Below the pieces are notes generated by a model that saw only the letters and a program-made list of their open reading frames with translations, was not told where the DNA came from and searched no databases. Below are positions 30,186-37,651 of a stretch of 43,914 nt of DNA, one piece after another. Source of the DNA: an uncultured Christensenella sp. (lineage in GTDB: Bacteria > Bacillota > Clostridia > Christensenellales > Borkfalkiaceae). Position numbers and translations under genes: made by a program. Location: positions 5,489 to 49,402 of the forward strand of contig CAJUHC010000008.1 of NCBI GenBank assembly GCA_910586345.1, written 5' to 3'. Positions within the stretch are counted from its first letter, which is position 1; each line of letters starts with the position of its first letter.

Positions 30186-30234
30186 CCACAATATCTTGTA
30201 TGTTATTTTCAAACATTGATACTATATGTTGTGT
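30186..30234 (-). promoter_or_regulatory. Two NrdR boxes upstream of nrdD
   Basis: Compared with the NrdR consensus ACACWATATATWGWGT-like palindrome, box 1 (30186-30201) reads CCACAATATCTTGTAT and box 2 (30219-30234) ATACTATATGTTGTGT. Their centres are 33 nt apart, about three helical turns, as in known nrd promoters. They lie just upstream of the -35 box. Confidence 0.8.
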
Positions 30235-30285
30235 GTGAAACAAATTAACAAAACATTGCAATTAAGCCGAAACAATTCAACCGGC

Positions 30286-31506
30286 TTAACCGCGGGAGCT
30301 TTCGGCGCTTTCTCCTCCGTCATTTTCGTTCCCGTCAGTCTTATTTTTGCATAATCGGGAAACTGCACACAAAATTAAAAATAATACGGGGAAAATTACG
30401 GCGAAAGCGAGTCCAGCGCCTATATCGTCGCCAAGCGCACCCGCGCAAAAACCCACTATCGTCGGTCCTGCGGTACAGCCTATATCTCCCGCCATTGCGA
30501 GCATACCGAACATTGCGGTGCCGCCGCGCGGTATTTCCGAGGAAGCAAGACTGAGTACGCTCGGCCAAAGTATCCCGACCGAAAAACCGCACAGCGCACA
30601 CGCCGCGAGCGAAAGCGCGGGCACGGGCGACAGCCACGCTACAAGATAACAAACCATGCAAAGAGAGGACGAAACCGCCAAACAGAGCCGAAGTCTTTTA
30701 CCGAAACGCGCAAACAGCAACCTTGCTATACCCATAAAGACGGCAAACAGGCAAGGACCTATTAAATCTCCCAAAGCTTTCGAAACGCCGAGTCCGCTCT
30801 CGGCAAAAGCCGAAGCCCATTGCGACATAGCGAGCTCCGACGCCCCCGCAAGCATCATAAGCGCGGCGAAAATCCAAAAACTTTTCAGTTTAAACAGTGC
30901 GCCGAACGACAGTCCTTTTTGCCCCCCCTCCAAAGACGGTATAGGAACGAAAACGACGTAAATCGCGTTCAATAACGGTATCGCCGCCCAAACGCCCGCG
31001 ATAATTCGCCAATTAACCGTACCGAAACCCCAAAAAAACAGAGTAGTCAACAGCACGACCGCCGCAGAACCCCAGCAATAAAAAGAGTGAAGCAAACTCA
31101 TCTGTCCTTTTTTATTATCCGAGGGACAAGCTTCTATCGTCGGACTGATTAGCACTTCTATCAGTCCTCCTCCTATCGCGTATAAGAACGAAGCTACCAT
31201 AAAACCTGCGTACGGCGGCATAATCATAGGCAGAACCGCAAGTCCCGCCAAGCCTGCCGCGGCAAAAAGGTGCGCCGCAACAAAGCATACGCGGTATCCG
31301 ATTTTATCCGCAAATCCGGAAGCCAATCCGTCCACGCAGAGCTGAACCGCGAAATTGACCGTAATCAGAACAGTCAGACGAGTAATGGAAATTCCGAATT
31401 CCCCGTTCAGGACCAACAGCAACAGAGGAAAAAAATTGGCGACTATAGCCTGTGTGATATAACCGATATAACAAGCGATTTTTGTATGGGTGTAACTTTT
31501 TAACAT
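30286..31506 (-). CDS. Major facilitator superfamily transporter
   Basis: A 406-residue protein with about 12 hydrophobic segments in two halves. The loop after TM2 reads GFADKIGYRVCFVAAH, a degenerate form of the MFS motif A, and the second half repeats a similar loop (LLFARFGKRLRLCLA). The C-terminal tail is hydrophilic and acidic. Resembles sugar or FucP-like MFS members, but the substrate cannot be assigned. ATG at 31506 follows AAAGG and lies 18 nt after the HNH gene, so the two are probably one transcript. A weak TAAGCCG/CGGCTTA hairpin (30263-30288) overlaps its stop. Confidence 0.88.
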   Translation of the reverse strand: MLKSYTHTKIACYIGYITQAIVANFFPLLLLVLNGEFGISITRLTVLITVNFAVQLCVDGLASGFADKIGYRVCFVAAHLFAAAGLAGLAVLPMIMPPYAGFMVASFLYAIGGGLIEVLISPTIEACPSDNKKGQMSLLHSFYCWGSAAVVLLTTLFFWGFGTVNWRIIAGVWAAIPLLNAIYVVFVPIPSLEGGQKGLSFGALFKLKSFWIFAALMMLAGASELAMSQWASAFAESGLGVSKALGDLIGPCLFAVFMGIARLLFARFGKRLRLCLAVSSSLCMVCYLVAWLSPVPALSLAACALCGFSVGILWPSVLSLASSEIPRGGTAMFGMLAMAGDIGCTAGPTIVGFCAGALGDDIGAGLAFAVIFPVLFLILCAVSRLCKNKTDGNENDGGESAESSRG

Positions 31507-31524
31507 TTAAAAGCCTTTAAGTAT

Positions 31525-31953
31525 TCAGGTAAATTTTTTCAGATAACTCATATCTATTTTCCACTCGGGAACTTCGTTTCTTCTGCGGTGCGTTTCGTTC
31601 GCTTCGCCCAAAGCTTTACGGTAATCGGCGTACCCGCATCCGTTAACTTTCATAAAATGTTCGGAAGCCTTCTTTTCGTCCCCTTTTAATTGGGTTCTAC
31701 CTATATGTATTACTTCGTGGCAATCTCTGCAAACCGCAATAACGTCTTTTAATTTCTGTATGGAATTTTTTTCGTCATACTCCCATTGTTCGTGCGCTTC
31801 CAACCTTACCGCTCGCCTGCCGCAAATCATACATTCGCCGCCCGAACGCGAATAGGCCTCTTTTCTTACTACGTCCCATTGAGCGGGACTTAAAATACTT
31901 CTTAAATTACTGTACCAGCAACTATCCGGCACAAGCTCGAAATTCAGTTTCAT
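31525..31953 (-). CDS. HNH-type zinc-finger protein (putative endonuclease)
   Basis: 142 residues with a compact HNH/zinc module: Cys41-x2-Cys44, His54, and Cys75-x2-Cys78-His79 with His83 (CRDCHEVIH). EAHEQWEYDEKNSIQKLKD is the usual ββα loop, and sequences of this type resemble the HNH proteins encoded singly in bacterial chromosomes. The C-terminal 50 residues are charged with no motif I know. The ATG at 31953 has no Shine-Dalgarno; a TAAAAT box ends 6 nt before it, so translation may be leaderless. Whether it cuts DNA, and which, is unknown. Confidence 0.8.
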   Translation of the reverse strand: MKLNFELVPDSCWYSNLRSILSPAQWDVVRKEAYSRSGGECMICGRRAVRLEAHEQWEYDEKNSIQKLKDVIAVCRDCHEVIHIGRTQLKGDEKKASEHFMKVNGCGYADYRKALGEANETHRRRNEVPEWKIDMSYLKKFT

Positions 31954-31959
31954 AATTAA

Positions 31960-31988
31960 ATTTTATAAAATCGTTAATATATTTACAA
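31960..31988 (-). promoter_or_regulatory. Promoter of the HNH-MFS genes, predicted start at the ATG
   Basis: Minus strand -35 TTGTAA (31988-31983), 17-nt spacer, -10 TAAAAT (31965-31960); the -10 ends 6 nt before ATG 31953. Confidence 0.55.
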
Positions 31989-32003
31989 CGAAATGTCCTC
32001 GTA

Positions 32004-33485
32004 TTATTGTTTCAGCGCACGGCCGACGGCTTTGTTCCAGCCGTTCAAAAGTCTTTCCCGAACCTCTTCGCTCATATCGGGAGTAAATACCCGACCCGCG
32101 TTTACGTTCGAACGGATTTCGTCCAAGCTCTCCCAGAACCCCGCCGTCAGCCCCGCCAGATAAGCCGCGCCGAGCGCGGTCGTTTCGATTGCTTCGGGCC
32201 GTACCGCAGGACGGTTTAAAATATCCGACTGAAACTGCAACAAAAAATCGTTTTTGCTCGCCCCGCCGTCCACGTTGAGGCGGGCGATGTTTATTCCCGC
32301 GTCCTTTTCCATAGCCGAAACCAAATCGCAAACCTGATACGCGATGCTTTCGAGCGCGGCTCTTGCGATGTGCTCGCGTGTCGTCCCGCGGGTTATACCC
32401 GTTATCGTTCCTCTCGCAGAGGCGTCCCAATACGGAGCGCCGAGCCCCGTAAACGCGGGTACGATATAGACGCCTCCGCTGTCTTCAACTTTGCGCGCAA
32501 GCGTCTCGCTTTCGTCCGCATCGTTAATAATTTTAAGTCCGTCTCTCAGCCATTGAACGACGGCGCCCCCGACGAAAACCGAACCTTCGAGAACGTAAGG
32601 AGGTCTGTCGCCGAGCGACGCGCCGAGCGTAGTCACAAGCCCGTTCTTGCTCCTGACCGCGCGCCCGCCGGTGTTCATCAATAAAAAACAACCCGTACCG
32701 TAAGTATTTTTCAAATCGCCCGCATCGGTACAGAGCTGTCCGAAAAGAGCCGCCTGCTGGTCACCGACCGCACTGCATAGAGGCACGGGCGCGCCGAGAA
32801 CGCTCTTATGCGTGAACCCGTAGTTATATCCGCTCGGACGCGCCTTTGGCAGCATACTTGCCGGTACGCCGAATAAATTCAGAAGTTCTTCGTCCCATTC
32901 AAGAGTATGTATATTGAACAGCATCGTCCTCGCCGCATTCGTGTAATCCGTCGCGAAAATTTTTCCTTTGGACAACTGCCACATTAAAAACGCGTCTACC
33001 GTGCCGAATAAAAGTTCGCCTTTCTCCGCCCTTTCTCTCGCGCCGGCGACGTTGTCGAGTATCCACTTTATTTTCGTCGCGGAAAAATAAGCGTCGGGAA
33101 TCAAACCCGTCTTTTCGTAAATAATTTCCGAATACCGTTCTTTGATTTCCTCGCAGTAAGGCGCGGTTCTGCGGCATTGCCAGACAATCGCGTTATATAC
33201 GGGTTTACCCGTTTTTGCGTCCCATACGAGTGTCGTTTCCCTTTGGTTCGTTATACCAATTCCCGCGATTTCGTCGGCGGATATGTCCGCGCGTACAACC
33301 GCTTCCGCTATGACGGCCATAACCGAACCCATAATATCCTGCGGCGAATGCTCCACCCAGCCCGATTCGGGGTATATCTGTTTGAACTCCTGCTGAGCCA
33401 TAGCTTTTATTCGTCCGCGTCTGTCGAAAATAACAGCCCGCGAACTCGTAGTGCCTTGGTCGACGGATAAAACGTAATTTTTCAT
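32004..33485 (-). CDS. glpK: Glycerol kinase
   Basis: Phosphorylates glycerol to glycerol 3-phosphate. FGGY-kinase motifs are complete: VDQGTTSSRAVIFDRRG (8-24), GITNQRETTLVWD, AVGDQQAALFGQ, TYGTGCFLLMNTG, and the late GGASKNDFLLQFQSDIL and ALGAAYLAG. 493 residues is normal. No glycerol facilitator or glycerol-3-phosphate dehydrogenase is nearby, so it may serve scavenging. The ATG at 33485 lacks a Shine-Dalgarno; a TGTTATAAT extended -10 ends 6 nt before it, so the mRNA is probably leaderless. Confidence 0.96.
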   Translation of the reverse strand: MKNYVLSVDQGTTSSRAVIFDRRGRIKAMAQQEFKQIYPESGWVEHSPQDIMGSVMAVIAEAVVRADISADEIAGIGITNQRETTLVWDAKTGKPVYNAIVWQCRRTAPYCEEIKERYSEIIYEKTGLIPDAYFSATKIKWILDNVAGARERAEKGELLFGTVDAFLMWQLSKGKIFATDYTNAARTMLFNIHTLEWDEELLNLFGVPASMLPKARPSGYNYGFTHKSVLGAPVPLCSAVGDQQAALFGQLCTDAGDLKNTYGTGCFLLMNTGGRAVRSKNGLVTTLGASLGDRPPYVLEGSVFVGGAVVQWLRDGLKIINDADESETLARKVEDSGGVYIVPAFTGLGAPYWDASARGTITGITRGTTREHIARAALESIAYQVCDLVSAMEKDAGINIARLNVDGGASKNDFLLQFQSDILNRPAVRPEAIETTALGAAYLAGLTAGFWESLDEIRSNVNAGRVFTPDMSEEVRERLLNGWNKAVGRALKQ

Positions 33486-33491
33486 ATACAG

Positions 33492-33520
33492 ATTATAACA
33501 TACAAAAAACGGAGGCGCAA
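33492..33520 (-). promoter_or_regulatory. Extended -10 promoter of glpK
   Basis: TGTTATAAT with TATAAT at 33497-33492 and a poor -35 TTGCGC (33520-33515) lying in the loop and stem of the preceding terminator. The box ends 6 nt before ATG 33485. Confidence 0.6.
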
Positions 33521-33531
33521 GCCCCCGTTTT
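33504..33531 (-). terminator. Terminator after the 33534 gene
   Basis: AAAACGGGGGC pairs with GCCTCCGTTTT (one mismatch) around TTGC, ending in six U on the minus strand. It ends 18 nt before the glpK start, overlapping the glpK promoter. Confidence 0.85.
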
Positions 33532-33533
33532 TA

Positions 33534-33683
33534 TTATTCGTTATCTTCCGTATACTGTTTATGAAATTTTGCTATCTCGTCCGTATCGAGCGAAACTTTC
33601 TGATACAGCCCCGTACATTCGTTAGCGCTTACCGTTCCCTCGAAAATATCTTCGATAATTTTATTTGTTCTGCGTTTTGCCAT
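33534..33683 (-). CDS. Small uncharacterised protein (49 aa)
   Basis: A short hydrophilic product beginning MAKRRTNKIIEDIFEGTVSA and ending YTEDNE. No motif is recognised. The start ATG at 33683 is preferred; a longer in-frame TTG at 33731 overlaps the end of the oxidoreductase gene and adds no obvious domain. Only a distant GGGG is available as ribosome-binding site. It is the last gene of the trpS transcript direction and is followed by a good terminator, which supports it as a real gene. Confidence 0.5.
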   Translation of the reverse strand: MAKRRTNKIIEDIFEGTVSANECTGLYQKVSLDTDEIAKFHKQYTEDNE

Positions 33684-33711
33684 ATTCGTATTTTGTGCAA
33701 TACCCCGCCGA

Positions 33712-34686
33712 TTATACCCCGCGTTTTTCAAACGGATAGACGAGTTTGAGCTGTTTTCTGCATTCGTCGAGCAATTCCATAATATCCAAAGTAGATTTAC
33801 GGGAAACGAACCTGCTTTCTGTTAAGCCCGATTTTATCTCGCCCGCGACGGTATCGAACTCTTTGAGATACCCGCCTCCGCCGGAAAAGACCTCCCTTTT
33901 CCCTCCGTTCCGAACCAGCTTAACTTTTTCCGCGCAATGAAAAAACGGCAGAGTTATTTTTGCCTTGCTTCCGACAATTTTAAGCTTTTCGATAATATCG
34001 AAACCGCCTATCGATATAGACGCGGTAAAAACAGCGCCCGAAGAAAACTCGAACCTGATTCGTTCGTTCCAATCTATTCCTCCGGCTACTTTTCCTTTAC
34101 AATCTATTTTCACGGGTTTGCCGAACAGCCTGTATGCATACGCGACGGAGTACACTCCTATATCGAGCAGGGCACCGCCCGCCCTGTTCGGGTCAGTAAC
34201 TCTCGGAGCGTATCCGAAAGGAAGGCGCCATTTAGCCGACGCACTCTTTATTTCCCCGAACTCACCGTTATCGAGCCATTCTTTTATTTTATTTGCGACG
34301 GGAGCAAACCAGGTCCACATAGCTTCCGCAACGTATACTTTCTTTTCCTCAGCGAGAGCGAAAACTTCGTTTGCGGAACCGAAATCAACCGTAAAAGGTT
34401 TTTCGCACAGCACCGGCTTGCCCGATTGCACGGCAAGACGGCAGTATTCGTAATGGCTGTCGTGCGGAGTTACGATATAAACGCCGTCGACCCCGTCGGC
34501 GTTAACCGCTTCCGATGCGGAGCCGTAAGCTACCGCGCCGTATTTTTTTGCGAATTTTTCACACTTGTCAAAACGGCGGGAATATACCGAAACGATTTTA
34601 TGACGTCCCGATTTTATTATAATGCGCGCGACTTTTTTAGCAAGTCTTCCGCTTCCTATAAAACACCAGTTAAAAGTCTTTTCCAT
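33712..34686 (-). CDS. Gfo/Idh/MocA-family NAD(P)-dependent oxidoreductase
   Basis: A dehydrogenase of sugar-like or polyol substrates. N-terminal Rossmann fold begins CFIGSGRLAKKVARII (6-21), and the family signature CEKPFT is at about 93-98 with the catalytic Lys. The C-terminal alpha/beta domain contains AGGALLDIGVYSVAYA, the usual helix with the catalytic His/Asp region. 324 residues fits. ATG at 34686 is preferred to a start 57 nt upstream that runs into rlmD. Located 17 nt after rlmD. Substrate unknown. Confidence 0.88.
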   Translation of the reverse strand: MEKTFNWCFIGSGRLAKKVARIIIKSGRHKIVSVYSRRFDKCEKFAKKYGAVAYGSASEAVNADGVDGVYIVTPHDSHYEYCRLAVQSGKPVLCEKPFTVDFGSANEVFALAEEKKVYVAEAMWTWFAPVANKIKEWLDNGEFGEIKSASAKWRLPFGYAPRVTDPNRAGGALLDIGVYSVAYAYRLFGKPVKIDCKGKVAGGIDWNERIRFEFSSGAVFTASISIGGFDIIEKLKIVGSKAKITLPFFHCAEKVKLVRNGGKREVFSGGGGYLKEFDTVAGEIKSGLTESRFVSRKSTLDIMELLDECRKQLKLVYPFEKRGV

Positions 34687-34703
34687 TAATTCCGAACGAC
34701 CTC

Positions 34704-36068
34704 TTATTTTATTCGGGATAGCACGACAAGCGTCTCGCACCACTTCGTTTGCGGAAACATATCGAAGGGAGTTATGCTATCGATTCGATAATCCGAAACA
34801 GCCGTTTCGGATTTAACCAACGCTCCCTCGCTTTCTTTCAGCGTTCCGAGTATCAGCCCCAAATCGCGGGCGAGAGTTGCGGGATTGCAAGAAACAAGAA
34901 CAACCTTGTCCGCCTTGCACCGCGATATTGCGCGAACCACGCTTCTCTCCATACCTTTCCTCGGCGGGTCGCAAACTATAATGCGCGGACAGCCTGCTGT
35001 AAGCGCAAAAACTTTTTCTATATTTTCCTCGACCGCACCGCAGATATTGTGCATTTTATCATTCAAGCCGTTCGCGCAGGCGAGTTCGTCGGCACACCTT
35101 GAAGCCTCCCCGACTATTTCTATTCCGTAAGCGGATTTGCATTTTTTAGCAAGCATCGCCGTAAGCATACCGCCTCCGCTGTACAGGTCTATTATAACAG
35201 CGTCTTTTTCGGTTTCCGCGAGAACGCTTTCGTACAGCTTTTTTCTAACGCCGTCGTTGACCTGTAAAAACGTATTCGCGCCCGCTTTATATTTTATTCC
35301 GTTTTCTTCCGCTTCGAAAAAGCCTTCGCCGCGGCATATTATCCACTCTTTGCCGAATATTACGTTGGTGTCAGCAGAATTTATATTCAATAGAAACGTA
35401 AATTCGGAAAAATTCTTCTCAAGTTCAGTTATAAGCGGTTTAACGTCGATTTTCTTTACCGCAACGAGAGCGAAAATGAATTTACCCTTGATTTCGCGCA
35501 CCACTATATGCCTTATATATTTACCGTCACTGCATTTCGCAAAGGTATATACCGCATCGAACACGTTTTTCGCCCAGGACGACTGTATTGCGCACGTTTC
35601 CGTAGACACTATCCTGTGACTGTGACGCGCATAGAATCCTATCTGAGGATTCCCGTCGGCGCCGATACTTACGGGCAAGACGAGTTTATTTCTGTAACCG
35701 TACCGTTTACCGCACTCAATACAGTCGTTGACCCGTGCATATATCCCGCCTATTTTGGCTAATGCGCTTGAAACGGCGTCTCTTTTGAATTTAAGCTGTT
35801 CCGAATAGCTCATATGCTGTAAATCGCAACCGCCGCATTTAGTAAATACCGGACAGACGGGTTCGGCGCGCATATCGGAAGGAGATAAAACTTTTAAAAG
35901 CTTACCGTAAGCGATATTATCCTTAACTTTCAGCGCCTTGAAACGAACCCGTTCTCCTACAAGACAAAAAGGCACGAACGCCGTCGTACCTCCGATTTTT
36001 ATTATTCCTTCGCCGTCTGTTCCGAGTCCCTCTACGGTTCCATCGTATTCTTCGTTTTTATGTATCAT
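34704..36068 (-). CDS. rlmD: 23S rRNA (uracil-5-)-methyltransferase, RlmD/RumA type
   Basis: SAM-dependent m5U methyltransferase of 23S rRNA. An N-terminal TRAM domain (about 1-60, GEGIIKIGGTTAFVPFCLVG) is followed by an iron-sulfur motif CPVFTKCGGCDLQHMSY, a central RNA-binding region, then the methyltransferase: LYSGGGMLTAMLA (SAM), CDPPRKGMERSVV, and the catalytic SCNPATLARDL. 454 residues is normal. In Bacillota one enzyme often modifies two uridines; which sites this one uses is not predictable. Starts 4 nt after the Cys-tail gene at 36073, so it belongs to the trpS operon. Confidence 0.92.
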   Translation of the reverse strand: MIHKNEEYDGTVEGLGTDGEGIIKIGGTTAFVPFCLVGERVRFKALKVKDNIAYGKLLKVLSPSDMRAEPVCPVFTKCGGCDLQHMSYSEQLKFKRDAVSSALAKIGGIYARVNDCIECGKRYGYRNKLVLPVSIGADGNPQIGFYARHSHRIVSTETCAIQSSWAKNVFDAVYTFAKCSDGKYIRHIVVREIKGKFIFALVAVKKIDVKPLITELEKNFSEFTFLLNINSADTNVIFGKEWIICRGEGFFEAEENGIKYKAGANTFLQVNDGVRKKLYESVLAETEKDAVIIDLYSGGGMLTAMLAKKCKSAYGIEIVGEASRCADELACANGLNDKMHNICGAVEENIEKVFALTAGCPRIIVCDPPRKGMERSVVRAISRCKADKVVLVSCNPATLARDLGLILGTLKESEGALVKSETAVSDYRIDSITPFDMFPQTKWCETLVVLSRIK

Positions 36069-36072
36069 AGCT

Positions 36073-36459
36073 TTAACAACCGTCGCCGATTCCCTCGCAT
36101 ATACCCGTGCACACGCAATAACAGCAACACTCCGCGAGTCCTTCGCCCAAAGCGTCGGACCAACCCATCTGTTTTCTGTATTGTTTGTATTCGTCGCTTT
36201 TTCTGAACCGTTCCAAATCCTCCATTGCCTTCAGGTAATCTTGATTTAACGGCTCGGCTTTCAATGCTTTTTTCAGGCATTTCCGCTCTTCGTTATACCA
36301 GCCTTTATTTTTATAAAACTTGCTTTTTATAAAATATTTCCTGCCGCTTTCTTCCGCAGCCGCGTCCAAAGCGGCTTTCGCTTCGTGCAAATCGCCTTTA
36401 TCGATAAGCTCTTCCGCAACGTCGAGTATTTCGTCATAAGATAATCCGTCGTAATTCAT
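36073..36459 (-). CDS. TPR-like protein with a cysteine-packed C-terminus
   Basis: 128 residues. An N-terminal helical part (LSYDEILDVAEELIDKGDLH) leads into one or two TPR-like helix pairs (about 20-90), and the chain ends with seven cysteines in 19 residues: ECCCYCVCTGICEGIGDGC. The TPR segment KNKGWYNEERKCLKKALKAE matches KNWINESKKQLEIAIQLE of the product at 37034, which also has a Cys tail, so they are paralogues. No membrane helix is visible, so the Cys tail may bind metal or be modified. Starts 1 nt after the membrane-protein stop. No known family name; role unknown. Confidence 0.75.
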   Translation of the reverse strand: MNYDGLSYDEILDVAEELIDKGDLHEAKAALDAAAEESGRKYFIKSKFYKNKGWYNEERKCLKKALKAEPLNQDYLKAMEDLERFRKSDEYKQYRKQMGWSDALGEGLAECCCYCVCTGICEGIGDGC

Positions 36460-36460
36460 A

Positions 36461-37018
36461 TCATTTTCTTATTCTGTAAACGAGTTTGTTTACCGTACTC
36501 TGCATTTTGAATACGAGATAGTCGTACGGGAAGAAAATAAGCGTACCGCCTATGAAAATAAAATAATAGATATATTTATTCAAAAATTCATAAAACGCGT
36601 TATCCGCGTTCGAACCGCCGAGTATCCCGCCGAATATAAGTAAATACGCAACCCATAATGTAAAATCGAACCAGACCGCCTTTACGGCGAGCGCGAGCCA
36701 TTTATTGATTTTGAACCGCAGTTGCAACGCGTTTATAAGCGGGTGAAGTCCGATAAACATAATGAACGGAACCAAATCCCAGAATCTCGCCGCCGCGCCC
36801 ATAACGATAGCAAGAATTACCGTGCCCGCATAAGCTAAAAACCCGCCCGTATAAAACTGTTTGGACAGCGGAATCATAAGCGCCGTCATACCGAACAAAT
36901 AACCCGTTGCGAGCAATACGTCGCTCCAAAACCCGAGCAAAAGGAATATTACCGCCACGGCGCAGGAAATTGCCGACAGCGCGATTTCAAAAGAACGGGT
37001 ATATTTGCGTTTCCCCAC
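36461..37018 (-). CDS. Uncharacterised polytopic membrane protein (185 aa)
   Basis: Five or six hydrophobic segments separated by short loops, with a basic first 10 residues (MGKRKYTRSF) and a basic end (YRIRK), so both ends probably face the cytoplasm. A conserved-looking central stretch is FIMFIGLHPLINALQLRFKI. I recognise no transporter or enzyme motif. It sits between two genes whose products carry Cys tails, 15 nt after one and 1 nt before the other, so it is likely part of the same system and could be the membrane anchor. ATG at 37018. Confidence 0.75.
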   Translation of the reverse strand: MGKRKYTRSFEIALSAISCAVAVIFLLLGFWSDVLLATGYLFGMTALMIPLSKQFYTGGFLAYAGTVILAIVMGAAARFWDLVPFIMFIGLHPLINALQLRFKINKWLALAVKAVWFDFTLWVAYLLIFGGILGGSNADNAFYEFLNKYIYYFIFIGGTLIFFPYDYLVFKMQSTVNKLVYRIRK

Positions 37019-37033
37019 TTTTTCACCCGCACG

Positions 37034-37651
37034 TTAACGGCAACAAGCGTTGCACAGACAGTTGATACACATATTTATATAACAGCACTCTATACAGTTC
37101 GCGCAGAAATTTCCGCCCATCTGATTATCGTCTGCGGAATTAACGGTCTGCCCCTGATAGACGCTCTGACCGGCGTTGGCCGAGTTCTGCGCATCGTAAT
37201 TGATTTTTTCGTTGAGCTTTTTATAAGCTTCTTTATACTTCTCGTTTTCGGGTTCGAGCTGAATAGCGATTTCGAGCTGTTTTTTACTCTCGTTTATCCA
37301 ATTTTTACGGTAAAAAATCACGCTTTGGAGATAGTGCCAGTTTCCTCCGCGCTCGTTAAATCCGTCGAGAACGCGCTGTGCTTCGGAATCGTTGCCCTGT
37401 TTTATAAGTTCTTCGACCTGAGCGAACGAACTTCCGCTGTCTTCCGCGGCTGCGTTTTCCGAAAGCTCGCTCATCAAATCGTTATAAGCTATTTCGATTT
37501 GCGTCAGCATTTTCGCCGCGTTATTTCCGACTTCGCCGTCCATAAAACGTTCTTCGAGATATTTCGCGCGAAGCGCGTCGTAAGCCGTTTTCAAATCTTC
37601 TTTGGTAGCGCCCTCGCCGAGTCCGAAAAGTTCAAGATTTTTTTTATTCAT
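37034..37651 (-). CDS. J-domain-like/TPR protein with a cysteine-packed C-terminus
   Basis: 205 residues. The first 60 look like a J domain (LGLGEGATKEDLKTAYDALRAKY-type start, helices around 8-60), but the HPD tripeptide needed to stimulate DnaK is absent (KYLEERFMDG instead), so it is a J-like, not a working co-chaperone. TPR-like helices follow (about 75-150), a Gln/Asn-rich linker (160-180), and a tail with nine cysteines in 23 residues: CANCIECC, CINC, CNACC. ATG at 37651 with GGAG overlaps the DUF5685 stop as ATGA, giving translational coupling. Paralogue of the gene at 36073 in its TPR part. Confidence 0.8.
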   Translation of the reverse strand: MNKKNLELFGLGEGATKEDLKTAYDALRAKYLEERFMDGEVGNNAAKMLTQIEIAYNDLMSELSENAAAEDSGSSFAQVEELIKQGNDSEAQRVLDGFNERGGNWHYLQSVIFYRKNWINESKKQLEIAIQLEPENEKYKEAYKKLNEKINYDAQNSANAGQSVYQGQTVNSADDNQMGGNFCANCIECCYINMCINCLCNACCR

